Assembly (NCBI GenBank): GCA_028023455.1
Contig: JAQFVV010006844.1
Coordinates: 1-64,000, forward strand
DNA from: Epiperipatus broadwayi
Taxonomy: Eukaryota; Onychophora; Udeonychophora; Euonychophora; Peripatidae
Direction of reading: 5' to 3'
DNA: 64,000 nt
Shown here piece by piece: positions 37,593 to 49,480 of the stretch. Within the stretch, counting starts at the first letter, position 1. Each line of letters opens with the position of its first letter. The translations under genes were made by a program, and so were the position numbers. The notes under the pieces are model-generated. The model was not told the DNA's origin. It was given only the letters and a program-made list of their open reading frames with translations, and searched no databases.

Positions 37593-38344
37593 ATAAAAAG
37601 AGTAAAATTTAAAATAGTTATTGAAAAAAAAGTTATAGAGATTATTAAAGGTTTTAAATTCTAAAGCATCCTCTTAACTGATGGGAAGAAGGTTATACAA
37701 AGCTCTGATGAAGAACAGTCGAAACAGTTAAAAAAATAAAGGAGGAATTATATAAAAATTTGAATTAGAGTGTATATGAGGATATTATAAAAAAGTTATA
37801 TATTTAAAATTATATTCAAAGTTTAATGACCTTTTTATTTTATGTTTTAGTATTATATTTACTATAATAAACTTAACTTATCTGAATGCTAATCGTTATA
37901 AGCTAATATCAGAAGATAAAGATGTTTGCAGTTGTTAATATTAGAGCCTAAAAGTTATAGAAATCCAACACACTTCCATTTAAGAAAATAAAAGATGTTT
38001 AACAATATTGTCTTTACTAATGAATTAATCAAAAATATCCAATCAGCTTCTTAATGAATGAATCAATAATATCCAATCAGCTTCTTTTCAAAATGAGCCA
38101 TCTATTGATAAATATACAAAACTTCTGCTACCATTTCTAATTTTTATTATTCATGAATTGTACAACTTTTACAAATTTTATCACAATATTCTGTTTACAA
38201 CTTGTGGTCATTATTAAAATTGTATTTATGTAATAATCTTTGATAATGAACATAAAATATAGCCAAATGATGGGTAAAATTTGTAAAAGTTATATGATTC
38301 ATATAAAATAAAAAGTGACTCTTAAAAAAAGATGCGGAAAAAGA
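37593..38344. other. AT-rich DNA with a MITE fragment
   Basis: Bases about 37695-37790 (GCTCTGATGAAGAACAGTCG, GGAATTATATAAAAATTTGA) match one arm of the palindrome at 38966-39260. Otherwise nothing is recognised. Confidence 0.45.
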
Positions 38345-38965
38345 TTTTAAAAAATATTTATTTAGTTTATTTATACTATAAAGCTAATAATGCCCAAAGT
38401 AGGTAGATAATGTAAATACATTAATGCAGTCTATAATTAAACAATATCAATATCAATTACAATCAACTATCTCAATCTGTTGTCAAGGCAACCTCCCCCA
38501 ACAATAAAGGTGGAAATCCACCTTTATTTATGGTCTGATATGTTTATATAGATATTAAAGATTGCAACTTGATCATAGAGAGTGAAATTATTGATACAAA
38601 GACATTTAGATAAACCTCATTAAACAGGTAAATGTAACCTGTTTTGAATGCAAACTAACAACCAATTACAACATTCAAACTGCAATTATAACTTTCAAAC
38701 TGCACTCCAACTATTGTATTTTTAAAAAAAATAAAACTGGGTCTTATATTAATTTTGTTCCAAAAGACAAGGCTTATTTTCAAGGGTTGTCTTATTTTTA
38801 TGTATAAAAATCTACATTTATTCAAGAACAAGAATCTGTAATTTTTCAATATTACTACAGTAATTTCAATAGCACATAAATATCTTTTACTACTGCTTGA
38901 ATATGTAATGTTTAGAATTATTACTCTTGTATTTTCTCCTTTACTTTTTTTGCATTCCTTCATAT

Positions 38966-39260
38966 ATTCATATATATATATATTACTTATAATCAATCTC
39001 TACATATATATATATTACTTATAATCAATCTCTACATATACACTTTAATGCAAATTTTTTTAATATAATTCCTTTAATTTCCTAACAGTTTCAACTGTCC
39101 TGCAGTGTTCATCAGAGCAAGGAAAAGGAAGATTATGCAAGTACTCTGATGAAGACTGCAGGACAATCAAAACTGTTAGGAAATTAAAGGAATTATATAA
39201 AAAAAATTGCATTAAAGTGTATATGTGGAGATTAATTATAAGTAATATATATGAATATTT
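38966..39260. mobile_element. MITE-like palindrome with arms over 100 bp
   Basis: ATTCCTTTAATTTCCTAACAG and CTGCAGTGTTCATCAGAG on the left are inverted as CTCTGATGAAGACTGCAG and CTGTTAGGAAATTAAAGGAA on the right. The left edge contains a 33-bp tandem duplication ending AATCAATCTCTACA. Arms differ by only a few bases. Non-coding. Confidence 0.75.
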
Positions 39261-40024
39261 AGAATTATAAATATATTATAAAACATTCTCATTCTATATG
39301 ATAATATTAAAAGTTATTTTCATGCTGTTGAAGTTAGTAATATTTAATTTAAAATAATATATGAAACGTTAAGCTGTTTTGAGTAATTTGTAAATTAAGA
39401 TCACCGATAATAATACATTTGTCTTTTCGGATATCAATGTTGATTTATTTACAATATATACAGTTGCAGGTCAGATGAAATATGAATTCTTATATCAGAC
39501 TAAATGAAGGTGCGTTGATAAATGAAAAGAAAAATTGTACTTGAAAGTTTATTAAAATGATTAGTTATGAGTCCGCCTGCCAAATAAATCTGAGTAATAT
39601 TTATTCAAATACAAAAATATATATTTATTATTTTTTACACATTCATTATTTTATAATTCGATATGTCCATCATATGTTTCAAAGGAAAAATGAAATCCAT
39701 GTGTCAGACTAGGCTTATAGTTGGAGTAGAGCTTACATTAGCAACATCCTGAATAATTATGCTAGGACCTATTTTTTGGATAGACTTTATTTTTATGCAA
39801 ATTTGGTATGCATTATTTACATAATAAATCTAATAATGTCCAAATCCATATAGATAAATAATGTAGATACATTAAAGTGATCAGTATTTAAACATTCCCA
39901 ATATCAATCACAAACAATAATCTCAATTTATTATTAGTATTGATCAAATGTTAATGTTTTTATTGTATCCACATTGTTAATTTATCTAGCCTTGTACATT
40001 ATTGGCTTTATTATGTAAATAATC
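39261..40024. other. AT-rich interior of the large inverted repeat
   Basis: No gene is seen. The part from about 39828 resembles the left arm's outer part in direct orientation. Confidence 0.4.
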
Positions 40025-40143
40025 CATAGTTGGAGTGCATTTTGAAAGTTATAATTGCAGGTTGAATGTTATAATTGACTATTTGTTAATCTGCATTCAT
40101 AACAGGTTATATTTACCTGTTCAATAAGATTCATTTAAACTTC

Positions 40144-40474
40144 TTTGTATCATTTGAAATACAGGCATTCTTTATATACCTGGAACTTAATTGTAAATAT
40201 AGAGCATTTGAAGACAGACTTTCAAGCACCCTTCAACTATCCACACTATCTCATACTACTGATACATATGACCACATACATGTAGAAAAGATAAATAATC
40301 ACCAACATATGTATTTCGTGCTAAACCAGCGCTTATCAGTTGGTCTAGATTAGCATTTCCCACACATATATATAATCAGTGCTCAATTTATATTAAGATA
40401 GCAAATCTTCATACTTTAATGGAAAGACTTCAATCTACTCCAACCTCCAACTCTTCAGCCATCCATTTGTATCA
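40144..40474 (+). mobile_element. R1 dispersed repeat with a 9-bp target duplication
   Basis: TTTGTATCA lies at 40144-40152 and 40466-40474 and brackets a 313-bp copy. The insertion interrupts an inverted-repeat arm whose uninterrupted partner is at 38560-38640, which confirms both edges. The family reads from ACAGGCATTCTTTATATACC through GACTTTCAAGC, AAAGATAAATAATCACCA and ATCAGTTGGTC to TCTTCAGCCATCCA. The reverse strand has a B-box-like GTTCAAATCC in better copies. No coding capacity. Confidence 0.75.
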
Positions 40475-40640
40475 ATAATTTCACTCTGTAGTCAAGTTGT
40501 AATTTTTGATATCTATATAAATATATTAGATTATAAATAAAGGTGGATTTCCACCTTTATTGTTAAAAAGAGGTTGTCTTGACAACAGATTAAGATTGTT
40601 GGTTGTAATTGATATTGATATTGTTTAAATTTTGATTGCT

Positions 40641-41024
40641 TTCCTGTATCTAGTTTAGTATATTTTAGTATGAAGTGAAAAAAGCAAATGAGCGTTGAGT
40701 CATATTTCAGCATTAAAAAAAGTTTTAAAGGGACACTGGATAAGAAATTAGCAGTTGAAGATTATTATACAATTATATATCTAATTTGTCAAATTTAAAC
40801 AGTTCATATATTGTCTTTATAATTTGAACTTACACAAGTATAGAATAATAAGATAATTTTTTCTAAATAAAATTGTGAGAAATAAAATAAATTAAAGACT
40901 TTAATTCTTTTTTTTCTTATGGAAAAACTATTTAAAACAAACAAAAAAAACATCTTAACTTTTTTAAACTGGAAAAACTTTTTCAGAAAGTAATAAGTTA
41001 TGAATTTTGTTGGTAGTAATATTT
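40641..41024. other. AT-rich DNA, no feature seen
   Basis: Nothing recognised. Confidence 0.45.
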
Positions 41025-41145
41025 AATAAGGCAATAAACCTCAAGAATGTACGCTTGAAAATGTGAAAGTAGGGACCTCTACAGGTTTAACCACAAGCTT
41101 ACACTTTGGAAGAAAAGAGGGAAACCCCTTCTTTACTTCAACCTA
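41025..41145. repeat. P-family foldback half copy
   Basis: AGTAGGGACCTCTACAGGTTT, AAGCTTACACTTTGGAAGAAAA and CCCCTTCTTTACTTC follow the order of the palindrome at 58641-58880, with substitutions. Only one arm is recognisable. Confidence 0.6.
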
Positions 41146-41386
41146 CTTTCTATATAAATAGGTGAAGCTGAAGTGGTTAGATCTGAGAGTGTGAAGCTAT
41201 TCAATACTTCACTGATTAAGTCCACAATTCCTATTATATATTAGTACTCACAAAATTTTTTGTAATATCATTTATTATAGTAAAACATTTGACTCTATTA
41301 TTACATTAGAATAAAGTTATAACACATGAATTTTGAGAAATGTATCAAAGTTATCCTTTTTTTTATTCATATAGTGAGAGTAAAGT

Positions 41387-41602
41387 TAATATTAATATCA
41401 CCTATATTCTTTATTATTTTTTACAATCCACTATTGACAGTTTCGATTGCCCCAGCAATCTTCTTCAGAACTTCTACTTTTTGATTTGGAAATGTAAGTA
41501 GAAGTTCTAAAAAAGATTGCTGGGGCAGTCGAAACTGTCAATAGTGAATTGTAAAAAAAGCATTGTAAACAGTAATAAAGAATATAGGTGATATTAATAT
41601 CA
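41387..41602. mobile_element. MITE-like palindrome
   Basis: ATATTAATATCACCTATATTC is inverted as GAATATAGGTGATATTAATA. ACTATTGACAGTTTCGATTG, CCCCAGCAATC and AGAACTTCTAC also have inverted partners. Arms are about 95-105 bp with only small differences and the loop is about 15 bp. Confidence 0.75.
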
Positions 41603-41884
41603 TATGAATTTGGCAATGCAATAAGAAAGATACAATTATAATACTTCATAAAGAGAGTAAAGTTACTGTAATAGAATACCAAAACATAGAAAGTTAACTA
41701 ATAGAAATGAATAAATATATGACATACTTCTTCTGAAAGTGTTTTTATGTGGTGGAGGGTTTAATTCAATCCTTCCTGAGGGATGAAAATGTTATTTTTT
41801 AAAGTGCATTTAAGATACAATAGTATTTTTGAACATCTTAATAACTAATGTGGATTATTATTTTATAAGATACTTACATATGGT

Positions 41885-42155
41885 GGGAAAATGCCAGCAG
41901 AAGCCAATGTGTAAATAATGACGTAATTAAACACATTTACAATCTTTCAAAAACGATAACAAATTTTAAATGAATATTAGATAATATCCTGATCAGATAA
42001 AAGTTGTTAATCAAAACTATTTATTTAAGATTATTTAAAACAATTACTTTATTATCTAATAAACTCTTAAAAAATTGTTTTCGTTTTTAAAAAAATTGTA
42101 AATGTGTTTAATTCTATCTTCATTTACACATTTGTTTGTGCTGGCCATGTACAAT
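41885..42155. mobile_element. MITE-like palindrome
   Basis: AATGCCAGCAGAAGCCAATGT near 41890 pairs with ACATTTGTTTGTGCTGGCCAT near 42130. AAACACATTTACAATCTTTC near 41930 pairs with AAATTGTAAATGTGTTTAAT near 42097. Arms are about 90 bp, moderately diverged. Confidence 0.6.
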
Positions 42156-42474
42156 ATGTTGTTTTCTCTTACTATCTATCGCTAGAGTAATAAGTATGTG
42201 AAATCTCAACCATCTGACTAAAACCTAAGTACCTTTTAAGATGTAGCTTTAAATTTGAGATGTAAGAATAATTAACCGTAAGACATTCGCAAATAGTGGA
42301 CTAACTATGATTGTCATAACCAACAGTTTATCTAGTCATAGTATTCTATTTTCTATTTATCTTAAAAAACAAAGGATTTACATTGCAAATAGAAAATATT
42401 CTAAGTAGATAAATAAAGTTGTAATAAATATATTTATAAAGTGCATACTCGTTACTTTTTAAAGTAATATACAT

Positions 42475-42548
42475 TAAGGCTACAACCTTAAAACTATGCG
42501 CCTGAAAAAACGATAGTAGAGACCTCTGCAAATCTGTCTAAACATAAG
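42475..42548. repeat. P-family foldback fragment
   Basis: AAGGCTACAACCTTAAAACTA, GCGCCTGAAAAAACGATAGT and AGAGACCTCTGCA align with the left arm of the palindrome at 58641. Confidence 0.6.
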
Positions 42549-42837
42549 AAAATAAAATTTAAAAAATTATGAAGATAACTTGATGGAATAGAAATAATTT
42601 CTAGATAGGATATATTAAGAAGTAGTGAAGTGAACACATTTAGAAATGAAATAATGATAAATGTTTGAAAAATACTATGGATTATTAGCATGAGTGATAA
42701 AAAAATCAAATTAAAAAGAGAATACAACAATATATTATGCCAATACTAGTGAAAAAAAGGAAAGATCTTCCACGAGTTTTAAAAGTATGATCCATTCTGT
42801 TTGAATAAGCCAAAATGTGTTTTTAATTACAATCCTT
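42549..42837. other. AT-rich DNA, no feature seen
   Basis: Nothing recognised. Confidence 0.45.
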
Positions 42838-43105
42838 ATATTTGAACACAGACTTTCAAGCTCCCTTCAGCCATCTTCTTTATCTTATACAACTGATACA
42901 TATGACCACACACATGAAAAAGATCAATGATCTCCACTATACATATATTATGCTCAACCACCCACTCATCAGTTGGTCCAGATCATCATCTCCCATATAC
43001 ATATATATAATCAGAGCTTGGTTTATATTAAGATAGCAAATCTTTACACTTTAATGGACAGGCTTCAATTTACTCCACCCTCCAACTCTTCAGCAATCCA
43101 TACTA
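42838..43105 (+). repeat. R1 dispersed repeat
   Basis: TTTGAACACAGACTTTCAAG, AAAAGATCAATGATCTCC, CATCAGTTGGTCCAGATC, TTAAGATAGCAAATC and CAACTCTTCAGCAATCCA match the family in order. Confidence 0.7.
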
Positions 43106-43164
43106 TTAAAAATATGTTGATGCAATACCCACATCCCTTGTTAATGCCAATATTATTGCTATAT

Positions 43165-43390
43165 CCATAACGATCTCTGATGCATAGGATTTTGTCAGTT
43201 TGAATACCCAAAAGAGGGATGGTGATGGATTGGATAAATCTCTTGTTTATGCCAATATTATTGTCATGCCCATATTGACTTTAAGTCACTCTCACCCTCG
43301 TTTATAGAATCTTGTCCATTTGAATACCCAAAAGATGGATGAAGAGGTCACACATGGGCATGACAATAATAATGCCATTCCAAAGACTTT
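43165..43390. repeat. diverged direct duplication
   Basis: GTTTGAATACCCAAAAGAGG near 43199 and ATTTGAATACCCAAAAGATG near 43319 lie in two related units; a third related word (TTTAAATACACAGAAGAGGG) is at about 46993. TTATTGTCATGCCCATATTG near 43259 is inverted near 43355. Unassigned repeat. Confidence 0.45.
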
Positions 43391-43404
43391 TGGCATTCCA
43401 TCAT

Positions 43405-43700
43405 AGATTTTTAATGTTGTGGATGGCTGAAGATGTAGAGGGTGGTGTAAATTGAAGACTGTCAATTAAAATGTAAAGATTTGTTATCTTAATATAAATT
43501 GAGCACTGATTATATATATATATATTGGGAGATGATGATCTGTACCAACTGATGAGGGCTGGTTCAGCATGATATACATATATATCATTTATCTTTTTCG
43601 TGTGTATGGTTATATGTATTGGCTGTATGAGGTAGAGAAGCTGGATGAAGGGAGCTTGAAAGTCTATGTTCAAAACCCCCATATTACATCTAGATTCCTG
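43405..43700 (-). repeat. R1 dispersed repeat, reverse orientation
   Basis: On the plus strand it runs GATGGCTGAAGATGTAGAGG, TTGTTATCTTAATATAAATT, CAACTGATGAGGGCTGG, GAGCTTGAAAGTCTATGTTC and TTCCTGGTATATAAAG, the exact reverse of the copy at 42838. Ends are better preserved than in most copies. Confidence 0.7.
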
Positions 43701-45117
43701 GTATATAAAGTAAACTTGTATTTAAAATATTATTCATTATATTTGTAACGACCATGAGGAAATCACCATATTTACATGCGCTGTGTAGATTTAAATACTT
43801 CTTGCGTGTGTATTCCGGGATATGTTTGTATGCACACATTTATATATATATTAATTTTTATAGATAATCTTTTCTGATTTTAGTAATATTCTAAATAAAG
43901 TAGCTATATAGATGCATTTAAACATAGTAGAAATAGATAATTAAAAAAAACAACTCAAGCAAACAAAATATATGTAAAAAAAATACTAAAAGTATATAAA
44001 ATTTTAAATGATTTGATTTAAAAGTTATATTACGGTCAATTAATATTATTTTTAATCAAAATTGTTCATCTAAAACATTTAAGTTATCATTATCATTTTT
44101 TCTTCTTCTTGTCTGTTAATAATTGAGCTTCATAATAAACATTGGCTATTCCTGTCAGTTCAGTCACTAAGATTCTATGAAACACTTGGTCACCTACTGA
44201 CTGAACTACGTCTGTTTTATCTAGCTAAGATGAAACCCAAAATATCATTCTATTTAATGAGAATATAAATGAATAACATCTAGTTAGCTGTCTTCTTGTT
44301 CAAAGTGTATCTTTCTAACTCCTGGCAGCTTTTTCAATTACTTGCAATAATTCACAGGGGATTCGGAAAATATCTGGGTTGGTGTAACCCGTACATATTT
44401 GGAAACCGAAACACAATATCTTAATCAACTTGCGTACTCAACAAAACTTACATTTTTTCAAATATGTCACCATTGATATTGATTCTGTTTTAAAACAGCT
44501 GCAAACTAGAAGGAAAAAAGTAGCTAGTTTGAGTTTCTTTAGCCATTTCTTTTCTTATAAATCTCTTTTAACAATCCCTGAAAAGGCCAATAAAATAATG
44601 AAAGATTTTTTTGCTACTTTATTTCTGTCAACATTAAGTATTGTAAATGAGGGTCAAAGGTAACAATTTATTAATGTCTACGGCTGCTTATAAATAAAAT
44701 AATAGGAAAAAATATAGAAAGTGTTTGATTTTCTTATTGCATGTATGTGTATCTTCATCATCATCATCTGTGATTCGTAGGATGAAAGTTTTTAAAATAC
44801 TTTAGAAGAGGATATAATTTTCTAATTTAACTATAATTAGCAATCTTTGTTTTTTGTTGTTTTTTTTTTTTTTTTTGGGGGGGGGGGGGGATTTTTATTC
44901 CTAAAAATATATATTGTGTTTTTTTGGAAAAGATAGATCCAAATAAGATTTCCTTTAATCCAATTATTAATATTTATTCTTATTACATGTGAGTTCCATT
45001 CCAAAGATATACTTTGCATATGAATTCCTTGATTATTATTATTATGATATTTTTATTATATCTATTATATTTTTCCTACTTATTTGTAGTCTTTTGTCTT
45101 AAATCAATAACAACTTT
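43701..45117. other. AT-rich DNA with a homopolymer pair
   Basis: No gene is recognised. The 77-codon plus frame at 44430 and the 60-codon minus frame at 44837 are not supported by any domain. See the T/G tract at 44861. Confidence 0.45.
44861..44890. repeat. T16-G14 homopolymer tract
   Basis: Sixteen T are followed directly by fourteen G, a rare pair in an AT-rich genome. The G-run could form a quadruplex with neighbouring strands, or the tract could be a sequencing artefact. Confidence 0.9.
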
Positions 45118-45185
45118 CTCGACACAATAGCGCCACCTATTGTTACTAGAGTTTGCACTAAATGATGCTATTGTGAGGAGAAATT
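45118..45185. repeat. short hairpin related to FB-1 ends
   Basis: TTTCTCGACACAATAGCGCCA pairs with GATGCTATTGTGAGGAGAAA. GAGTTTGCACTAAATGA resembles the FB-1 end unit. Confidence 0.5.
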
Positions 45186-45317
45186 TGTTAAAGTTTTAAA
45201 AGTTGTGTAAACATAAGCAAAGATGTGATGTGAAGTTATAATGGTTTAAGTCTTTTGCCTTATATTTAAAATCTATGCTTTATAGTCAAATGTTAAAACA
45301 TTGGATAAAACGGTTTT

Positions 45318-45488
45318 AAATTAGCATGAAATACGTACATTGGTGATTATTTATCTTTTCGACATGTGTGTCATCAAGTGTGTCAGAAGTATAAGACAGC
45401 GTGGATAGATGAGAGTCGTGTGAAAGTCTGACTTCAAACACCAATATATTACATATGGAATACAGGTATAAAAAAGCCTGTATTGTAG
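45318..45488 (-). repeat. R1 dispersed repeat, partial
   Basis: TTGGTGATTATTTATCTTTTC, TGTGAAAGTCTGACTTCAAAC and GGAATACAGGTATAAAAAAG follow the family in reverse orientation. The other half is missing. Confidence 0.65.
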
Positions 45489-45712
45489 AAAAAAATCATA
45501 TATTAAAAAGTTTAATAGTTTATAATTCACGAGTTATGTGACACTTGAGCACCTGATAATCTTTTAATTCAATAATCTGCTGCTCTTGAATCCACCGATT
45601 TATTATTAAATAAATCTTGTAGGATTTTGAATGAAATATGTAGCTAGATAGGACTGCAATAACGAGGCTCTCCTTTATTGCTACTTTTATCTATTTATAC
45701 AATTAATAACTC

Positions 45713-45848
45713 AATTATTGTATGTAGAAATATTTAAATTTATAAAAATTTCTAATGAGGTAATAAATAAACATTTTCTAGACTTACAAATTTATTTACC
45801 TCATTAGAAATTCCTATAAATTTAAATATTTCTACATACAATATTTAA
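45713..45848. repeat. short palindrome, arms about 55 bp
   Basis: ATTGTATGTAGAAATATTTA and TTTCTAATGAGGTAATAAAT on the left are inverted as ATTTACCTCATTAGAAA and TAAATATTTCTACATACAAT on the right, with only about two differences. The loop is about 25 bp. Confidence 0.7.
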
Positions 45849-46059
45849 TCGTTATTTCATCTTCAGGTGTTAAAAAATTTATGAGTATTTTAAACAGCTA
45901 AAAAAGAATCTTGCAATCAGAAATACTTTTAATACAACATAATTTTAGACAAAAATGTTTCTCAACAATCAAAAAAATTATGAAAATTTGAATATTTAAA
46001 TACAAAAAGAGTATTTGCTTCTATCACTCATTAAAAAATTAGAATAAAAACCAATTTAT

Positions 46060-46345
46060 TTTTTGGTGCCATTTTAATTCTAATTAGTTTAAGTATTCTG
46101 CCTTGATAGAAAGTATATTAAAAGATTATACTATTAATGTACATAAATCGGTTTTTTTTTCCCATATGTCATAGCATCGGCGGGAGGTGAACCTCCAACA
46201 ACCGCCTGCATGCTTGCAAGGCAGCTGCGCTGACCTCTCGGCTAGCAACGCTTGACATAATTTAGTGCACTATTGTTTCTAAAATACTTTTAAAATTGTA
46301 TTACTTTTTATCAAAGCATTTTTTTGGTCATTGTTACTGAATTAA
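46060..46345. mobile_element. degenerate foldback with tRNA-like core
   Basis: The right flank, read in reverse complement (TGCTTTGATAAAAAGTA), and the left flank (TGCCTTGATAGAAAGTA) agree, placing the tRNA-like module at 46165-46262 near the centre. The sequence before the module on the minus strand (GTATTTTAGAA...TGTCAAGC) also matches the sequence before the module at 14838. The arms are poorly preserved. Confidence 0.45.
46165..46262 (-). repeat. tRNA-derived SINE-like module
   Basis: On the minus strand there is an A-box-like TAGCCGAGAGG (46244-46234) and a B-box GGTTCACCTCC (46193-46183), followed by CGATGCTATGACATATG and an A-rich run. The B box is close to the canonical GGTTCRANNCC. 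It is the best preserved of three copies. Confidence 0.7.
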
Positions 46346-46621
46346 CTGGAGAACTGTTTACTCCTTTTGTGTTCAGTGGCTTTTATATATATATCAGTTA
46401 GAAGTACATTGATCAAATATTTTTCATTTAATTGTTTATAAATACATATTTTTAATTTAGAAAAACACTTAATATTGATATTATTCTTTTTTTTAAAATA
46501 GGGATTTAAAACTTTCTTACTTCCTTTTAGCCATGTAATAACCACATGTATTTTATAATGAAGAACTAAAAACCGAATTTAACTTTAGAAATGTAAATAG
46601 TTATTGTTTTAATTTTAATTA

Positions 46622-46905
46622 GAAGGATTTGAACCCAGACGTTCAAGGTCCCTTCAATCATCCACTCCATCTTATACAACCAATACACAATACCACATAC
46701 ATGAGAAAAGAAAAAGGATCTCCAATATATGTATTTCATGCAGAACCAGCCCTCAACAGTAGGTGTGGTGGGTTATTTCTCACACACATATATAATCAGT
46801 GCTTGGTTTATATTAAGACAGCAAATCTTTATATTTTAATGAGCATACTTTAATCTTCTCCACTCTCCAATTCTTTAGCCATCCATATCAAAAATCTAAT
46901 GAAGG
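46622..46905 (+). repeat. R1 dispersed repeat
   Basis: GGATTTGAACCCAGACG, CAAGGTCCCTTCAATC, AAAAGGATCTCCAATATATG and CAATTCTTTAGCCATCC follow the family in order. GGATTTGAACCC is the complement of a tRNA B box. Confidence 0.7.
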
Positions 46906-47087
46906 CATGTTCAAATGCTTGTTTTCCAATTTTGTTGTCGTACTCATGTTGACTGTAAGTCAATCTGACCCCTCATATATATATATTAAGACCATTTAAA
47001 TACACAGAAGAGGGATGGGCAGAATATAAGCTGAATTTGTGATATGTGAATATAAGTGTAGTATATATACTTAAGCTACATGTAATT

Positions 47088-47370
47088 AGAGAGGATTTGA
47101 ACCCAGACTTTCAAGCTCCCTTCAATCATCCACTCCATCTTATACAACCGATATACATGACCACATGCTTGTTAAAAAGATAAATGATCTCCAATGTACA
47201 TATTTTGTACTGAACCAGCACTCATCAGTTGATCTGGATCACCATCTCTCACACATATGTATAAACAGTGTTTGTGCTTCATTTATGTTAAGATAGCAAA
47301 TCTTCAAACTTTAATGGACAGGCTTCAACCTCCTTCACTGTCCAATTCTTCAGTCATCCATATCACTAAA
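47088..47370 (+). repeat. R1 dispersed repeat, well preserved
   Basis: GAGGATTTGAACCCAGAC, TTTCAAGCTCCCTTCAATC, AAAAGATAAATGATCTCC, ATCAGTTGATCTGGATCACC, TTAAGATAGCAAATCTTC and CAATTCTTCAGTCATCC appear in order. It lies about 180 bases from the copy at 46622 in the same direction. Confidence 0.75.
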
Positions 47371-47451
47371 AATATGATGATAGCATGTTCAAAAAAACTA
47401 TTTTTTAAATTTAAAATGTATATTTTTTAATATCTAAATACTCCATTTTTT

Positions 47452-47520
47452 AGTCAAGTGTTCTTAGCCGAGCATACGGGTGAGGGTTCGCGTCCCGGCT
47501 GATGCTACGACATATGAAAA
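47452..47520 (+). repeat. tRNA-derived SINE-like module, shortened
   Basis: TTAGCCGAGC (A-box-like, near 47464) is followed only about 15 bases later by GGGTTCGCGTCCC (B box, 47484-47496), then GATGCTACGACATATG and A-rich sequence. The A-to-B spacing is too short for a tRNA, indicating an internal deletion. Confidence 0.6.
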
Positions 47521-49160
47521 AATACTCCTTTTTTAACATTTTATTTTATTTCAAATCCAGTTTATGTATTTTATTCTTTAGTTGTTTGATACAGTAATTA
47601 CCAGGTAGCTTAATGGATATTTGGACTTAATAATGACTTTATTTTTATATTCTGAGAGGATTAATGCAGTGATAAAATGGTTAACTCTGAAGTTTAAATT
47701 CCATGGAATGTGATTCCAACTCATTCACTTCCAATGATCAAATTTCTCATAGATTCCCAAACTGTAAAGTATACAATTATTTTGCATCCTAGGACTTAGT
47801 GCAATAGAAAAGTAATAGACCCTGGAGTTCAAAATTCATAGCATGGTTCCTCTTCATCATTTTCAGTGTTCGAATTTGTCTTAAATTCTCAAAATATAAA
47901 CCATTTCATTTTTATCCGTTTCTTTTAACTACTATTGTCTTTTGTGTCTATTTTTTAAAGTATATAATTTTGTTTGAAAAATGTGGCTATTAAAATAACA
48001 TTGATTATAAATATTAGTAACTTAGAATGATTTTGAAAGGAATGATTTATAACTAAATAATTTCAGTTTGTGATTTATTTATAAATAAAAATTTTAAAAA
48101 ATTATTTTCTAGTCATTTTGAAACAAATTGGTTACTTTAGCCAAGATAACATCAAAATAATTTATTGTATAATTATAATTATTTGTATAACAATAATAAT
48201 TCAGAATTTGGCTATAACGTAACCTTTTATAATCTTAGTAAAATAATGAATTAATAGAAGGCCATTAACTGCTTTCATTCATCATTCAGTTCAATTCAAA
48301 TTTATTTAAAACTGTTTTCATAATATGCATTGAAATAATAATTATAGAAAAATCTAATAATTAAACAATATGATAGAAGAACAAAATGTAAAGATAAACT
48401 CATGGCAAGTGGTACAGGCAATAAGATCATAAATTATATATTAGTTTTAAGGCTTTGTGATTGAAATCAAAATGAAATATATTATTATTCATAAAACCTT
48501 TAATTTATGTGCTGATTATATGAATTATGGTGAAAAATCTAAGAGCATTTGAATGACAAGGAATTAGATTTAGAGGTCTATGCGATATAATATAATAACA
48601 AGAGAGATTGGAGAATATTTTTGAAAGTAAGTCCGAGGTAATTGTAAATTTGTAAATGATCTTTTATAAATATATAATGTCTCTGATCTTTTTTGCATTA
48701 ATGAAATGTTAAAACTGTCATGAAAATGGTTTATATTTAATAGTATTTAGAAAATAGAGATTGGATTTTTGAAATATCTCTTTTAACATGAGGGTTCCAT
48801 ATAATTGAGCCAAATTTTAAAATTGGGAGTATCAATGAAAGGAAAAGTTTATATTTTATTGACTGATGAAATATTTTACCATGTCTATGTATGGTATCTA
48901 TTATTCTAAATATACTATTTACTACATTATTAACATAAAGGTGGAAGGAAGCATTACTGGAAAAAAAATAATTTCAATATCTGAAATTTATAATACTTAT
49001 ATGAATACTGATATGCATATATTTTGGTGAAATCTGATTTAGAGATTATATCTGAATGTCTGGAACAAATAGATCAGATAAAATATTTTCTCATTAATTA
49101 ATACCAACAAAAATTATCAAATTACAGAATTATATATATAAAACAAAGAATAAAAATGAA
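47521..49160. other. AT-rich DNA, no feature seen
   Basis: Nothing recognised on either strand. Confidence 0.45.
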
Positions 49161-49480
49161 GAGATAATTTCCATGTAAATAAAAATAACTTTTAACCTTT
49201 GATGATACCAAGAAATTATCAATGACTTCTAATTGAAAATTCCTGTGGCCAAACAAGTTTTTTTTTTTATTAAACCTATAATAGCTTATTTGTTTGAGTT
49301 TTTTGATGAATTAAAAGAGGTCCCATTTTACATTATCAAAAATCTCAAACAAAAGAGCTATTATAGGTTTAATCAAAAACTAGTTTGGCTTCAAGGATAT
49401 TCAATTAGTAGTAGTTGATCATTTCTTGGTAACATCAAAAGTTAAAGGTTATTTCTATTTATAATGGATATTATCATCTC
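49161..49480. repeat. foldback repeat related to 21220-21640
   Basis: GAGATAATTTCCATGTAAAT at the left is matched by the inverted right end (ATTATCATCTC). AACCTATAATAGCT and AGCTATTATAGGTT form the inner stem. The word order follows the family at 21220. Confidence 0.65.

Larger units (their letters stand above)
38345..40640. repeat. large nested inverted repeat, about 2.3 kb
   Basis: The left arm (38440-38720) and right arm (40025-40640) are inverted copies. The self-complementary tract AATAAAGGTGGAAATCCACC occurs near 38500 and inverted near 40540; AACAGGTAAATGTAACCTG near 38623 is inverted near 40110; GCACTCCAACTA is inverted at about 40028. The right arm is split by an R1 element with a 9-bp target duplication and the loop contains a MITE (38966-39260). 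A sequence like the outer left end recurs directly near 39828, so the structure has been rearranged. Confidence 0.55.
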
